A DNA stretch of 64,000 nt from Stenotrophomonas africana (GTDB lineage: Bacteria > Pseudomonadota > Gammaproteobacteria > Xanthomonadales > Xanthomonadaceae). The position numbers were made by a program, and so were the translations under genes. The DNA lies in the NCBI RefSeq assembly GCF_013004645.1, contig NZ_JABEME010000002.1, positions 1-64,000 of the forward strand, given 5' to 3'. Positions 48,371 through 55,976 of the stretch are shown here, piece by piece; position 1 is the stretch's first letter, and each line of letters opens with the position of its first letter. The notes below the pieces were generated by a model. It did not search any database. It saw only the letters and a program-made list of their open reading frames with translations, and was not told the DNA's origin.

Positions 48371-49576
48371 TCAGTGGCCGTGCTCGGCTTCGCCCTTGGC
48401 CAGTTCGGCCTTGAGCAGGAAGGCATTGGCACCGACGATGCGCTCGCTGCCGGTCAAGCCACCAAGGATCTCGATGCGGTCACCGGCGCGGCGCCCGGCC
48501 AGGACCGGCTGCGCCTTGAAGCCGCCTTCAACGGCGACGAACACCGCGCTGCTGCCATCGACGTTCTGCACCGCATCGGCCGGCACGCTGAGCGAGCCAT
48601 CCTGGCCCTCGGTAACGACCACGGCCGATACCGGCGAGCCGGCCGGTGGCAGCGACGCATCCACCGGCGTGGCACGGATCACCGCGACGCCGCCCTGCTG
48701 GCGGACATCGGCGGCCGAACCGGTGACGGTGGCGGTGAAGCTGCCACCCGGCACGCTCACCTCCAGCTTCATGCCGGGCGTGACCTGTGCGGCCAGCGCC
48801 GGTGGTGCGGTGAACACCAGCTCGTTCATCGACGGGTCGGCGACGTCGGCGACTGCACTGCCGGCGGCGACTACGCCACCCGGGGTGACCTGCACGTTGC
48901 CGACGATGCCGGCCACCGGACTGGTGATGCGCACACGGCCGCTGCTGTCCGGCGACCCGTTGGCGGCGGCCTGGGCCTGCGCGGCGGCGGCCTGGGCCTG
49001 TGCCGCCAGCGAACGTGCGCGCGAGGCTTCCATTTCCTGGCGGGCGACCACGCCCTGGTCGACCAGGGCCTTGTCGCGGCCATAGGCCAGGCGCGCGGCT
49101 TCGGCTTCGGCCGATGCGGCCAGTGCATTGGCGCGGAACACCGCCGCCTCGCCACTGACCACGATGGCCAGCGCCTGGTTCTGTTTCACCGCCGTGCCCG
49201 GCGCGACCAGCACGCGCTCGACGCGGCCGGTCACCGTGGAGGCCACCGAAGCGCGGGCGCCCACGGTGGGCTCGACCCTGCCGGACAGCCGGGTTGAACC
49301 ACCGCCACCGCGACCGATCGCGACCACTTCGATACCGGATGCCTTGATCTGTTCCGTGGTCAGTGCAACCACGCCTTCGTCCGCGCCAGCAGGGGCCTTG
49401 GCGGCTTCCGCCTTGGCTTCCTTGCTGTCGGTCGTGTGGCCATGGCCATCGTCGGTGCCCGCCTTGGCCGCGGCGGGGTCTTCATTGGCAGGTGTCTGCG
49501 CGTTGCCAGCGCAGCCGGCCAGCAGGACGGTCAGCAGCACGCCGCCGATCAGCGGGAAAGTACGGGAGAGAGTCAT
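48371..49576 (-). CDS. czcB: Heavy-metal efflux periplasmic adaptor lipoprotein, CzcB type
   Basis: A membrane-fusion protein of 401 residues with a lipobox (LLTVLLAGC). A His/Asp-rich N-terminal stretch (DDGHGHTTDSKE) is followed by a barrel-sandwich domain (GRVERVLVAPGTAVKQNQ) and an alpha-hairpin rich in Ala/Gln (about 155-200). Beta-barrel and membrane-proximal domains complete it. It links CzcA to the TolC-like CzcC. The start overlaps the czcC stop by four bases (ATGA); czcA follows ten bases after its stop. Confidence 0.92.
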   Translation of the reverse strand: MTLSRTFPLIGGVLLTVLLAGCAGNAQTPANEDPAAAKAGTDDGHGHTTDSKEAKAEAAKAPAGADEGVVALTTEQIKASGIEVVAIGRGGGGSTRLSGRVEPTVGARASVASTVTGRVERVLVAPGTAVKQNQALAIVVSGEAAVFRANALAASAEAEAARLAYGRDKALVDQGVVARQEMEASRARSLAAQAQAAAAQAQAAANGSPDSSGRVRITSPVAGIVGNVQVTPGGVVAAGSAVADVADPSMNELVFTAPPALAAQVTPGMKLEVSVPGGSFTATVTGSAADVRQQGGVAVIRATPVDASLPPAGSPVSAVVVTEGQDGSLSVPADAVQNVDGSSAVFVAVEGGFKAQPVLAGRRAGDRIEILGGLTGSERIVGANAFLLKAELAKGEAEHGH

Positions 49577-50826
49577 GGGGCCTCCACAAAAGGTGCGCGC
49601 CCTTCAAGGCGGGCAAGATCGATTTCCGCGGCGACGCGCGACAGGCGCGCATCCACGGCGGTGCCGCGGGCGGCGATGAGGGCGCTGCGCGTGCTGCGCA
49701 GTTCCAGCTGCGAGATGCGTCCGGCGTCAAAGCCGACGCGGGCCAGGCGGTACGCCTCTTCGGCGGCGACCACGCTTTCATCGGCGGCGCGGGTACGGCT
49801 GCTGGCGGCTTTCAGTCCGGCAACGGCGGACAGGCGTGCGGCCTCGCTGTCGCGGCGTTGCTGGTCCAGGCGTGCTTCGGCCGCGCGCTGGTCGGCATTG
49901 GCGGCGCGGATGCCACCGCGGTTGCGGTCGAACAGCGGGATGCTGAGGCTGACTCCGAGGTTGTAGGCACGCTCGCCGCCTTCGCGGAAGCGGGTCTGCG
50001 CGGCGGTGACGCTGAGGTCGGGCAGGGCGCGCTTGCGCTCCACGTCGACCAGCTTGCCCGCCGCATCGGCTTCGGCTTCGGCGATGCGCACCGCCAGCGC
50101 CACGTCGGTGGCGCCGCGCGGCAGCGGCGGCATGCGGTCGAGCAGGCTGTCGTCGATCGACTGCACCGGCGCATCCAGCAGCGCGGCACCGGCCAGGCGG
50201 GCCAGCGCGGCATCGCGGAAGGCCTGCGCCTCATCCAGTGAAGCACTGGCGTTGGCCACTTCGCTCTGCGCCTGCACCGCGCGCAGTTGCGGCTCGCGGC
50301 CCTGCTTGACCATCGCGTTGACGGCGTTGGCGTCATCGCGGGTGAGGGTCAGCGCTTCTTCGGCCAGGGTGTAGCGGCGCAGTGCACTTTCCGCCTGTGC
50401 GTAGACCACCGCGAGCTGGCTGGCCACATCGCTGCGACTCTGCGCGCCACGCAGGTTGGCCGCCTGTGCCTCGGCGCGGGCCGCACGGACACGCGCGCCA
50501 CGCTGGCCCCAGACCTCCAGCGGCTGGGACAGGGTGAGCACGGTATCGGCCTTGCCCATGCCGCCATAGGAGCCGGTGCCCCAGGCGTTTTCGGCGGAGT
50601 AGGAAAGGGAAGGGTTGGGCAACGCACGCGCCTGGTCGGCGCGCGCGTCGGCGGCCTCGGCCAGTGCCGTACCCACGCGGGTACCGGGCAGCTGGTCCAG
50701 GCGTTCAAGCAGGGTGTCGTAGGAGGGGGCGGCTTGCGCCATCACCGATGCCGCCGGGGCCAGGCCCAGCAACACGGCGACGACCAGCCCGGCCGCGCGC
50801 GGCGACCGAGGTGTCAGGATCGACAT
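49573..50826 (-). CDS. czcC: Heavy-metal efflux outer-membrane channel, CzcC type
   Basis: A TolC-family outer-membrane factor of 417 residues with signal peptide (VAVLLGLAPAASVMAQA). It has two repeats of the long alpha-helical barrel (coiled-coil Ala/Arg/Glu-rich regions near 70-180 and 290-400) and PNPSLSYSAENAWG typical of the CzcC group. It makes the exit duct for CzcBA. Confidence 0.9.
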   Translation of the reverse strand: MSILTPRSPRAAGLVVAVLLGLAPAASVMAQAAPSYDTLLERLDQLPGTRVGTALAEAADARADQARALPNPSLSYSAENAWGTGSYGGMGKADTVLTLSQPLEVWGQRGARVRAARAEAQAANLRGAQSRSDVASQLAVVYAQAESALRRYTLAEEALTLTRDDANAVNAMVKQGREPQLRAVQAQSEVANASASLDEAQAFRDAALARLAGAALLDAPVQSIDDSLLDRMPPLPRGATDVALAVRIAEAEADAAGKLVDVERKRALPDLSVTAAQTRFREGGERAYNLGVSLSIPLFDRNRGGIRAANADQRAAEARLDQQRRDSEAARLSAVAGLKAASSRTRAADESVVAAEEAYRLARVGFDAGRISQLELRSTRSALIAARGTAVDARLSRVAAEIDLARLEGRAPFVEAP

Positions 50827-50877
50827 AGGGGGATTCCGGTTGTGAGTGAAACGGGAGCCCGCGATTGCGGGACGCGC

Positions 50878-51219
50878 TCAACTCACGCCCGGGGGGGGAC
50901 GCGTCAATTCATCCTGGGCGACCGCATAGGTCGCCACGTCGCCGGCATTCATCCAGCGCGCCGGCAGCGGCGTACCGAAGGCGGCGAAATCGTTCGCTGG
51001 CAGGCTCAGCGTGGAGTGATGGCAGTGGTTATGCGTGCAGGCACCGGTGTGCTTGCTGTCGCTGTCACCGCCTGCATCGTCCGCAAGGGACTCGACATGG
51101 GTGCTGCTGGCATGCGGTTCCACCGCACACACCAGTGCGTCGGCCACCGGAACGACCACGAATGCCGCCATCAGCAGCATCATCAGGTACGTACGCAGTT
51201 GGCGGGTGATCCGGCGCAT
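50878..51219 (-). CDS. CzcI-like small His/Cys-rich exported protein
   Basis: A protein of 113 residues with an N-terminal hydrophobic signal (LMMLLMAAFVVVPVADALVC) and a His/Cys cluster TGACTHNHCHHS at about 60-71. Its place at the head of czcCBA matches CzcI-type metal-sensing or regulatory periplasmic proteins. Metal binding is inferred from the cluster. Naming as czcI is by context only, since these proteins diverge strongly. Confidence 0.75.
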   Translation of the reverse strand: MRRITRQLRTYLMMLLMAAFVVVPVADALVCAVEPHASSTHVESLADDAGGDSDSKHTGACTHNHCHHSTLSLPANDFAAFGTPLPARWMNAGDVATYAVAQDELTRPPPGVS

Positions 51220-51321
51220 GGAAGGGAGGCTAGCAAGCGGTTTTCGCCGGATACAATATCAATGGTCACCTCGGGAATTCGTCGGAACCTCCCGTTCAGG
51301 TGGGCGGCGCCGCCTGCTTTG

Positions 51322-51430
51322 GTAGGTGTCGACCTCCTGCCTGGTGCGGACCTCCTGCCTTGGTAGGTGTCGACCTTGGTCGACACGCTTTTCGACCCCC
51401 GACACATTGCCGGCCAGCGGCCGGCACTAC
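51322..51430. repeat. Mixed GTAG REP elements
   Basis: The stretch holds a partial GTAGGTGTCGACC at 51322, a complete GTAGGTGTCGACCTTGGTCGACAC at 51363-51386, and TTGCCGGCCAGCGGCCGGCACTAC at 51407-51430. Two different stem families sit side by side between czcI and ridA. Confidence 0.8.
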
Positions 51431-51435
51431 CCGTG

Positions 51436-51825
51436 TCACGGCAGCTTCGCGATCACCTTGATCTCGAACTGGAACCCATACAGCCAGGTCACGCCGATAC
51501 CGGTCAGGGTCGGGTGCGGCGCCTCGCCCCAGTACTCGGGCACGATCGCCCAGGCCTTCTCGAAGTTCGTTTCCGGATCGACCAGGAACACCGTCACGTC
51601 GACCACGTCATCGAAGGTGCAGCCGGCAGCGGCCAGCACCGCATTGAGATTCTCGAAGGCACGGCGCACCTGCGCTTCGAAGTCCGGCTCGGGTGAACCG
51701 TCCTCGCGGCTGCCGACCTGGCCGGAGACGAACAGGAAGCCGTTGGAACGGATCGCCGGCGAGTAGCGGTTGCGCTCGTACAGGGCCTGGCGACCGGCGG
51801 GAAAAACGACATCACGCTGAGACAT
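51436..51825 (-). CDS. RidA/YjgF-family protein
   Basis: A trimeric RidA-fold protein of 129 residues. It shows YSPAIRSNGFLFVSGQVGSREDG at the N-terminus, ENLNAVLAAAGCTFDDVVDVTVFLVD in the middle and a final HPTLTGIGVTWLYGF. Members hydrolyse reactive enamine/imine intermediates; the classical Arg105 of RidA (in the PARS-type motif) seems absent, so it belongs to another Rid subgroup. ATG 51825 is chosen. It is divergent from a LysR regulator. Confidence 0.88.
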   Translation of the reverse strand: MSQRDVVFPAGRQALYERNRYSPAIRSNGFLFVSGQVGSREDGSPEPDFEAQVRRAFENLNAVLAAAGCTFDDVVDVTVFLVDPETNFEKAWAIVPEYWGEAPHPTLTGIGVTWLYGFQFEIKVIAKLP

Positions 51826-51901
51826 GGGGAAGATCCCGTGGGAGAGAACGCCATCCTCCGCGCCAGTGCTGTCTGGATAAACCGCGATGATCGGCCTAGA
51901 T

Positions 51902-51924
51902 TGATTGTCAATTCCAAACAATCA
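51902..51924. promoter_or_regulatory. Putative LysR operator between ridA-like and lysR-like genes
   Basis: TGATTGT (51902-51908) and ACAATCA (51918-51924) form a perfect 7-bp inverted repeat with a 9-base A+T-rich spacer. It sits ten bases before the regulator ATG, in the 108-base divergent gap. The geometry fits a LysR-type operator and autoregulation. Confidence 0.5.
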
Positions 51925-51933
51925 TGGCCCACC

Positions 51934-52827
51934 ATGGACCGTTTCGAGGCGATGCGGGCCTTTGCCCGCGTGGTGGAAACCGGCAGCTTCACCCGGGCCG
52001 CGCAGACCCTTCAGATCAGCCGCACTACGGCCACCCAGCTGGTGCAGCAACTTGAGGCGCACCTGCGGCTGCGCCTGCTCAACCGCACCACGCGCCGGGT
52101 CAGCGTCACCGCCGATGGCGCGGCCTACTACCCGCGCATCGCCCGCCTGCTGGCCGAGCTGGAAGAGGTGGAAGGCGGGCTGGGCGACGCCGCTACCCAG
52201 CCGCGCGGGCGGCTGCGCGTGGATGTGCCCGGACCCTACGCGCGGTTGCAGCTGGTACCGGCGCTGCCGGATTTCCAGGCGCGTTACCCGGAGATCCAGC
52301 TGGACATCGGCGTCAGCGACCGCGAGGTCGATGTCATCGCCGACAACGTCGATTGCGTGATCCGTGGTGGCACCCCGGCCGACCCGGCACTGGTGGCGCG
52401 GCCGCTGGCGGCGCTGCCGATCGGTTTCCACGCAAGCCCCGGCTATGCGCAGCGCTTCGGCCTGCCGACAGACCCACGCGCGCTGGAAGGGCCCGATCAC
52501 CACATGGTCGGCTTCCTCAGTCCTCGTAGTGGCCGGGCGCGGGTGTTCAGCGCCCAGCGCGGCGATGAGCGCGTTGAGGTGCAGGGCCGCTATACGGTCG
52601 GTTTCGACGACGGTAACGCCTATCTGGCGGCTGCGCTTGCGGGGCTGGGCGTGGTGGCGCTGCCCAGCTATATGTCCGGGCCGCATGTGGCGCGTGGCGA
52701 GCTGCTGCCGGTGCTGCAGGACTGGCAGCTGCCGCCAATGCCGATGCACGTGATGTTTCCGCCGAACCGGCACATGAGCCAGCGGTTGCGGGTGTTCATT
52801 GATTGGGTGGTGGAAGCGCTGGGGTGA
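51934..52827 (+). CDS. LysR-family transcriptional regulator
   Basis: A LysR regulator of 297 residues. The winged helix-turn-helix (1-60) reads MRAFARVVETGSFTRAAQTLQISRTTATQLVQQLE. The substrate-binding domain starts at about 90 (GRLRVDVPGPYARLQLVPALPDF). The type is that which often controls a divergent neighbour, here the RidA-like gene. The ATG at 51934 precedes the standard MDRFEAMRAF start. Confidence 0.93.
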   Translation: MDRFEAMRAFARVVETGSFTRAAQTLQISRTTATQLVQQLEAHLRLRLLNRTTRRVSVTADGAAYYPRIARLLAELEEVEGGLGDAATQPRGRLRVDVPGPYARLQLVPALPDFQARYPEIQLDIGVSDREVDVIADNVDCVIRGGTPADPALVARPLAALPIGFHASPGYAQRFGLPTDPRALEGPDHHMVGFLSPRSGRARVFSAQRGDERVEVQGRYTVGFDDGNAYLAAALAGLGVVALPSYMSGPHVARGELLPVLQDWQLPPMPMHVMFPPNRHMSQRLRVFIDWVVEALG

Positions 52828-52882
52828 ATGCATCGGTCGCGTGCGAAAATCGGCGTGCACGTACTGGAGAACGCACACCCTG

Positions 52883-53392
52883 ATGAGCCGCATCGTCGCA
52901 CTGGATACCGAAACCACCGGCATCTCCCACCGCCTGGGGCACCGGGTCATCGAAATCGGTGCCGTCGAACTGATCGATGGCCAGCTCACCGGCCGCCAGT
53001 TCCACACCTACCTGCAGCCGCAGCGCAGGGTCGATTGGGGCGCGCAGCGCGTGCATGGCATCAGCGATGCGATGCTGTTGGGCAAGCCGCTGTTCTCCAG
53101 CAAGGCCGCCGAACTGCTGGACTTCCTGCGCGGCAGCGAGATGGTCGCGCACAACGCCACCTTCGACGTGGGCTTCCTGGACAACGAGCTGCGCCTGGCT
53201 GGCATCCCCGGCACGCTGGCCCAGCATTGCCGCATCACCTGCAGCCTGAAGCTGGCGCGGGGACGCTGGCCCGGCCAGGGCAACAAGCTGGACGATGTGC
53301 TGCAGCGCCTGCGCATCCCGGGCAACCGTGGTCTGCATGGCGCGTTGAAGGATGCGCACCTGCTGGCTCAGGTGATTCCCTACCTGCGCTGA
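52883..53392 (+). CDS. DnaQ-like 3'-5' exonuclease
   Basis: An exonuclease of 169 residues with all DEDDh motifs: Exo I IVALDTETTG, Exo II VAHNATFDVGFLDNEL, and Exo III LHGALKDAHLLAQV. It aligns in style with DNA polymerase III epsilon (ISHRLGHRVIEIGAVELIDGQLTG). It stops right after the nuclease domain, whereas full-length epsilon has about 60 more residues for binding the alpha subunit. It is either a proofreading paralogue or a repair nuclease. ATG 52883 is standard. Confidence 0.85.
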   Translation: MSRIVALDTETTGISHRLGHRVIEIGAVELIDGQLTGRQFHTYLQPQRRVDWGAQRVHGISDAMLLGKPLFSSKAAELLDFLRGSEMVAHNATFDVGFLDNELRLAGIPGTLAQHCRITCSLKLARGRWPGQGNKLDDVLQRLRIPGNRGLHGALKDAHLLAQVIPYLR

Positions 53393-53407
53393 GCTGGCCT
53401 GGTAGCT

Positions 53408-53474
53408 GTAGAGCCGAGCCCATGCTCGGCTCGGTCTTACGGGCCGAAGCAGCCGAGCATGGGCTCGGCTCTAC
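53408..53474. repeat. GTAG REP dimer (GTAGAGCCGAGC family)
   Basis: GTAGAGCCGAGCCCATGCTCGGC and the inverse GCCGAGCATGGGCTCGGCTCTAC. It lies 15 bases after the exonuclease stop and upstream of the rpmB promoter. Confidence 0.87.
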
Positions 53475-53515
53475 AGGAAGGCGGCCGTCGCATTCAGCCT
53501 CAGCCTGTGGGTAAC

Positions 53516-53544
53516 TTGCGCAAGTGCTTGAACCCGTGCATAAT
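53516..53544 (+). promoter_or_regulatory. Predicted sigma70 promoter of rpmB-rpmG
   Basis: TTGCGC at 53516-53521 and CATAAT at 53539-53544 are spaced by 17 bases. Transcription would start near 53551, giving an untranslated leader of about 160 bases that contains a GGGCGGC (53574-53580) / GCCGCCC (53602-53608) stem. Confidence 0.6.
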
Positions 53545-53711
53545 GCGCGGCTCGCTGTGTCCGGTTTTCTATCGGGCGGCGCCCCCGGGAGCACGTCCCC
53601 GGCCGCCCAACGCCAGCGTAACCCTTTGATTCTCTTGACGTGTGGTGGGCAACCATCGAGGCCGCCGTCTCCCGGGCTACGGGCTGACACAACTTACTAT
53701 CGAGGTGCGCA

Positions 53712-53948
53712 ATGTCCCGCGTATGCCAGGTTTCCGGCAAGCGAGTGCAGACGGGTAACAACGTCTCGCACGCCAACAACAAGACCCGTCGTCGTTTCCT
53801 GCCGAATCTGCACGAGCGCCGCTTCTGGGTTGCCAGCGAAAACCGCTGGGTGAAGCTTCGTGTTTCCGCGCATGCACTGCGCACCATCGACAAGAACGGT
53901 ATCGATTCCGTTCTGGCTGAGCTGCGTGCGCGCGGCGAAAAGGTCTGA
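53712..53948 (+). CDS. rpmB: 50S ribosomal protein L28
   Basis: L28, 78 residues: [33 protein letters not shown] is highly typical. It has a single Cys and no paired CxxC motifs, so it is the zinc-free form. First gene of the rpmB-rpmG unit, with rpmG 13 bases downstream. Confidence 0.98.
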   Translation: MSRVCQVSGKRVQTGNNVSHANNKTRRRFLPNLHERRFWVASENRWVKLRVSAHALRTIDKNGIDSVLAELRARGEKV

Positions 53949-53961
53949 GGAGTAGACGATC

Positions 53962-54126
53962 ATGGCAGGCAAGCGCGATAAGGTCCGTATGATTTCGACC
54001 GCTGGTACCGGTCACTTCTACACGACCGACAAGAACAAGAAGAACACCCCGGGGAAGATGGAATTCTCCAAGTACGATCCGGTCGTGCGCAAGCACGTCC
54101 CGTACAAGGAAGGCAAGATCAAGTAA
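53962..54126 (+). CDS. rpmG: 50S ribosomal protein L33
   Basis: L33, 54 residues ([20 protein letters not shown] at the start, KEGKIK at the end). It lacks the zinc-binding cysteines, so it is the zinc-independent form. A GGAG ribosome-binding site precedes the ATG. It is followed by an intrinsic terminator. Confidence 0.98.
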   Translation: MAGKRDKVRMISTAGTGHFYTTDKNKKNTPGKMEFSKYDPVVRKHVPYKEGKIK

Positions 54127-54155
54127 TCCGCAAGGATTGCTGGTCGCTTCCGAAG

Positions 54156-54181
54156 AAACCCGCCCTTGTGGCGGGTTTTTT
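54156..54181 (+). terminator. rpmBG intrinsic terminator
   Basis: AACCCGCC (54157-54164) pairs with GGCGGGTT (54170-54177) and is followed by a T-run to 54181. It lies 30 bases downstream of the rpmG stop. Confidence 0.88.
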
Positions 54182-54215
54182 CATGCCCGACGGTGGGGCC
54201 TGTGGGTGCCTGTGG

Positions 54216-54352
54216 GTGCCGACCGTTGGTCGGCACACTCCCTCCACACCCGGTAGGTGCCAACCTTGGTTGGCACACTTGTCCCGCCCCCGGTAGGTGT
54301 CGACCTTGGTCGACACGCTGGTTCAACGCAGTCGAGCGCGGCTCGACTCTAC
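54216..54352. repeat. Cluster of four single REP palindromes
   Basis: In order: GTGCCGACCGTTGGTCGGCAC (54216-54236), GTAGGTGCCAACCTTGGTTGGCAC (54253-54276), GTAGGTGTCGACCTTGGTCGACAC (54293-54316) and GTCGAGCGCGGCTCGACTCTAC (54331-54352). Four stem families lie within 137 bases between rpmG and the cardiolipin synthase gene. Confidence 0.82.
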
Positions 54353-54369
54353 ACACCCTGCTGGGCAGA

Positions 54370-55818
54370 ATGGCCCATCACCTCCCGACGGACGACGCGA
54401 TGCTGTTCGAGTGGTTGCTGGGTTCGTACCTGCTGCTGATCGACTGGCTCATCCGGCTGGTCGCGCTGTGCTGGATTCCTACCCGCACCACGCCGGGTGC
54501 GGCGCGCAGCTGGCTGCTGCTGGTCGGCTTCGTGCCGCTGCTGGGCCTGCCGCTGTACCTGCTGTTCGGCCACCCATGGCTGTCGCGCGAGCGCATCCGC
54601 CGCCAGGCCGAGGCCTCCCAGGTCATCCGCGAGGAACAGGCGCTGCAGCATCGCCTGCGCTGGACCCCGCAGCCGGACACCGCCAGCGCTGAGATCGTGC
54701 CGCTGGTGCAGCGCCAGGGCGATTTCATGCCGGTGCACGGCAACGCGGTCGACCTGCTGACCGACTACGACGAATCGCTGCACACGCTGATTGCCGACAT
54801 CGATCAGGCCGAAGACCGTGTGCACCTGCTGTACTACCTGATGTTCGATGACGCGGTCGGCGAGGCCATTGTCGAAGCACTGCAGCGTGCCGCCGCACGT
54901 GGCGTGCAGTGCCGCGTGCTGCTTGACGCGGTGGGCGCCAAACGGGGACTGCGCGCGTACAGCAAGCGACTACGATCACGTGACGTTGAAGTACGCGCGA
55001 TGCTGCCCGGCGGCCTGCGTTGGCGCCGCAGCGGCCGCATGGACCTGCGCAACCACCGCAAGATTGCGGTGATCGATAATGAAGTGGCCTATGTCGGTTC
55101 ACAGAACCTGGCGGGTCCGCAGTTCGTGCCCGGCCACCCGAACCGCGAACTGGTGGCGCGCGTGCGCGGCCCGGCGGTGGCGCATCTGGAGGCGGTGTTC
55201 GCCAGCGACTGGTACATGGAAACCGGCCAGCGGCTGGACGTCATCGCCGATGTGCCCGAGTGCAGCGACGACATCGCCACCCAGCTGCTGCCCAGCGGCC
55301 CGGCCTACCCGTACAGCAACGCGCGTGATGCGGTTGCGGCGTTGATTCATCTGGCGCGACGCCGGCTGGTGATGGTCACCCCGTACTTCGTGCCGGACGA
55401 AGCCACACTGAGTGCGCTGCGTATCGCCGCATTGTCCGGCGTGCAGGTGCAGCTGATCCTGTCGGCCAGCAACAACCAGCGGCTGACCTCATGGGCGCAG
55501 GAGGCGTACTACGACGAGCTGCTGCGCTGTGGCGTGCGCATCGCCCTGTACGAACCGCAGTTCCTGCACGCCAAGCACATGAGCGTGGACGAGGACATCG
55601 CCGTGCTCGGCTCGATCAACATGGACATCCGCTCGTTCGCGCTGAATGCCGAGATCGGCCTGATCTGCTACGACCGCGCGCTGGTGCAACAGCTGTGTGC
55701 GATCGAGGATGGCTACCTGCGTGAAGCGCGGCAGCTGGATCTGCAGCAATGGCGCAGCCGCCCCACGTGGCGGCGCAGCCGCGAGGGCATCGCACGGCTG
55801 GCCGATGCGTTGATGTGA
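54370..55818 (+). CDS. cls: Cardiolipin synthase (phospholipase D superfamily)
   Basis: A bacterial Cls of 482 residues making cardiolipin from phosphatidylglycerol. Two N-terminal membrane helices (about 11-65) precede two PLD domains. The first has NHRKIAVID with NxHRK-type residues, the second FLHAKHMSVDEDIAVLGSINMD. ATG 54370 is used; 54400 (MLFEWLLG) is a good alternative. The frame is open upstream through the REP cluster, but that part is not coding-like. Confidence 0.9.
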   Translation: MAHHLPTDDAMLFEWLLGSYLLLIDWLIRLVALCWIPTRTTPGAARSWLLLVGFVPLLGLPLYLLFGHPWLSRERIRRQAEASQVIREEQALQHRLRWTPQPDTASAEIVPLVQRQGDFMPVHGNAVDLLTDYDESLHTLIADIDQAEDRVHLLYYLMFDDAVGEAIVEALQRAAARGVQCRVLLDAVGAKRGLRAYSKRLRSRDVEVRAMLPGGLRWRRSGRMDLRNHRKIAVIDNEVAYVGSQNLAGPQFVPGHPNRELVARVRGPAVAHLEAVFASDWYMETGQRLDVIADVPECSDDIATQLLPSGPAYPYSNARDAVAALIHLARRRLVMVTPYFVPDEATLSALRIAALSGVQVQLILSASNNQRLTSWAQEAYYDELLRCGVRIALYEPQFLHAKHMSVDEDIAVLGSINMDIRSFALNAEIGLICYDRALVQQLCAIEDGYLREARQLDLQQWRSRPTWRRSREGIARLADALM

Positions 55819-55857
55819 GTGGCGCGCACAACCGGCGGGATGGGTGCAACCGGAGGG

Positions 55858-55935
55858 GTAGAGTCGACTGTTAGTCGACTATCGCGCGCAGCGCGGGATT
55901 TTCTGCAAGAGCAGTCGACTAACAGTCGACTCTAC
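55858..55935. repeat. GTAG REP dimer (GTAGAGTCGACTG family)
   Basis: GTAGAGTCGACTGTTAGTCGAC and the inverse GTCGACTAACAGTCGACTCTAC flank a spacer with CGCGCGCAGCGCGGG. It lies between cls and the FAD-binding protein gene. Confidence 0.87.
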
Positions 55936-55976
55936 CCCCGTCATTCCCATCATCGCCGATGGCCTACAATCGGCAC

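Noticed and set aside
53635..53640. TTGACG as -35 of a second rpmB promoter
   Set aside because: No -10-like hexamer at 16-18 bases downstream; the TTGCGC-17-CATAAT promoter is better.
54166..54369. N-terminal extension of cardiolipin synthase through the REP cluster
   Set aside because: It would begin inside the rpmG terminator and translate four palindromes. The membrane-helix start fits known Cls proteins.
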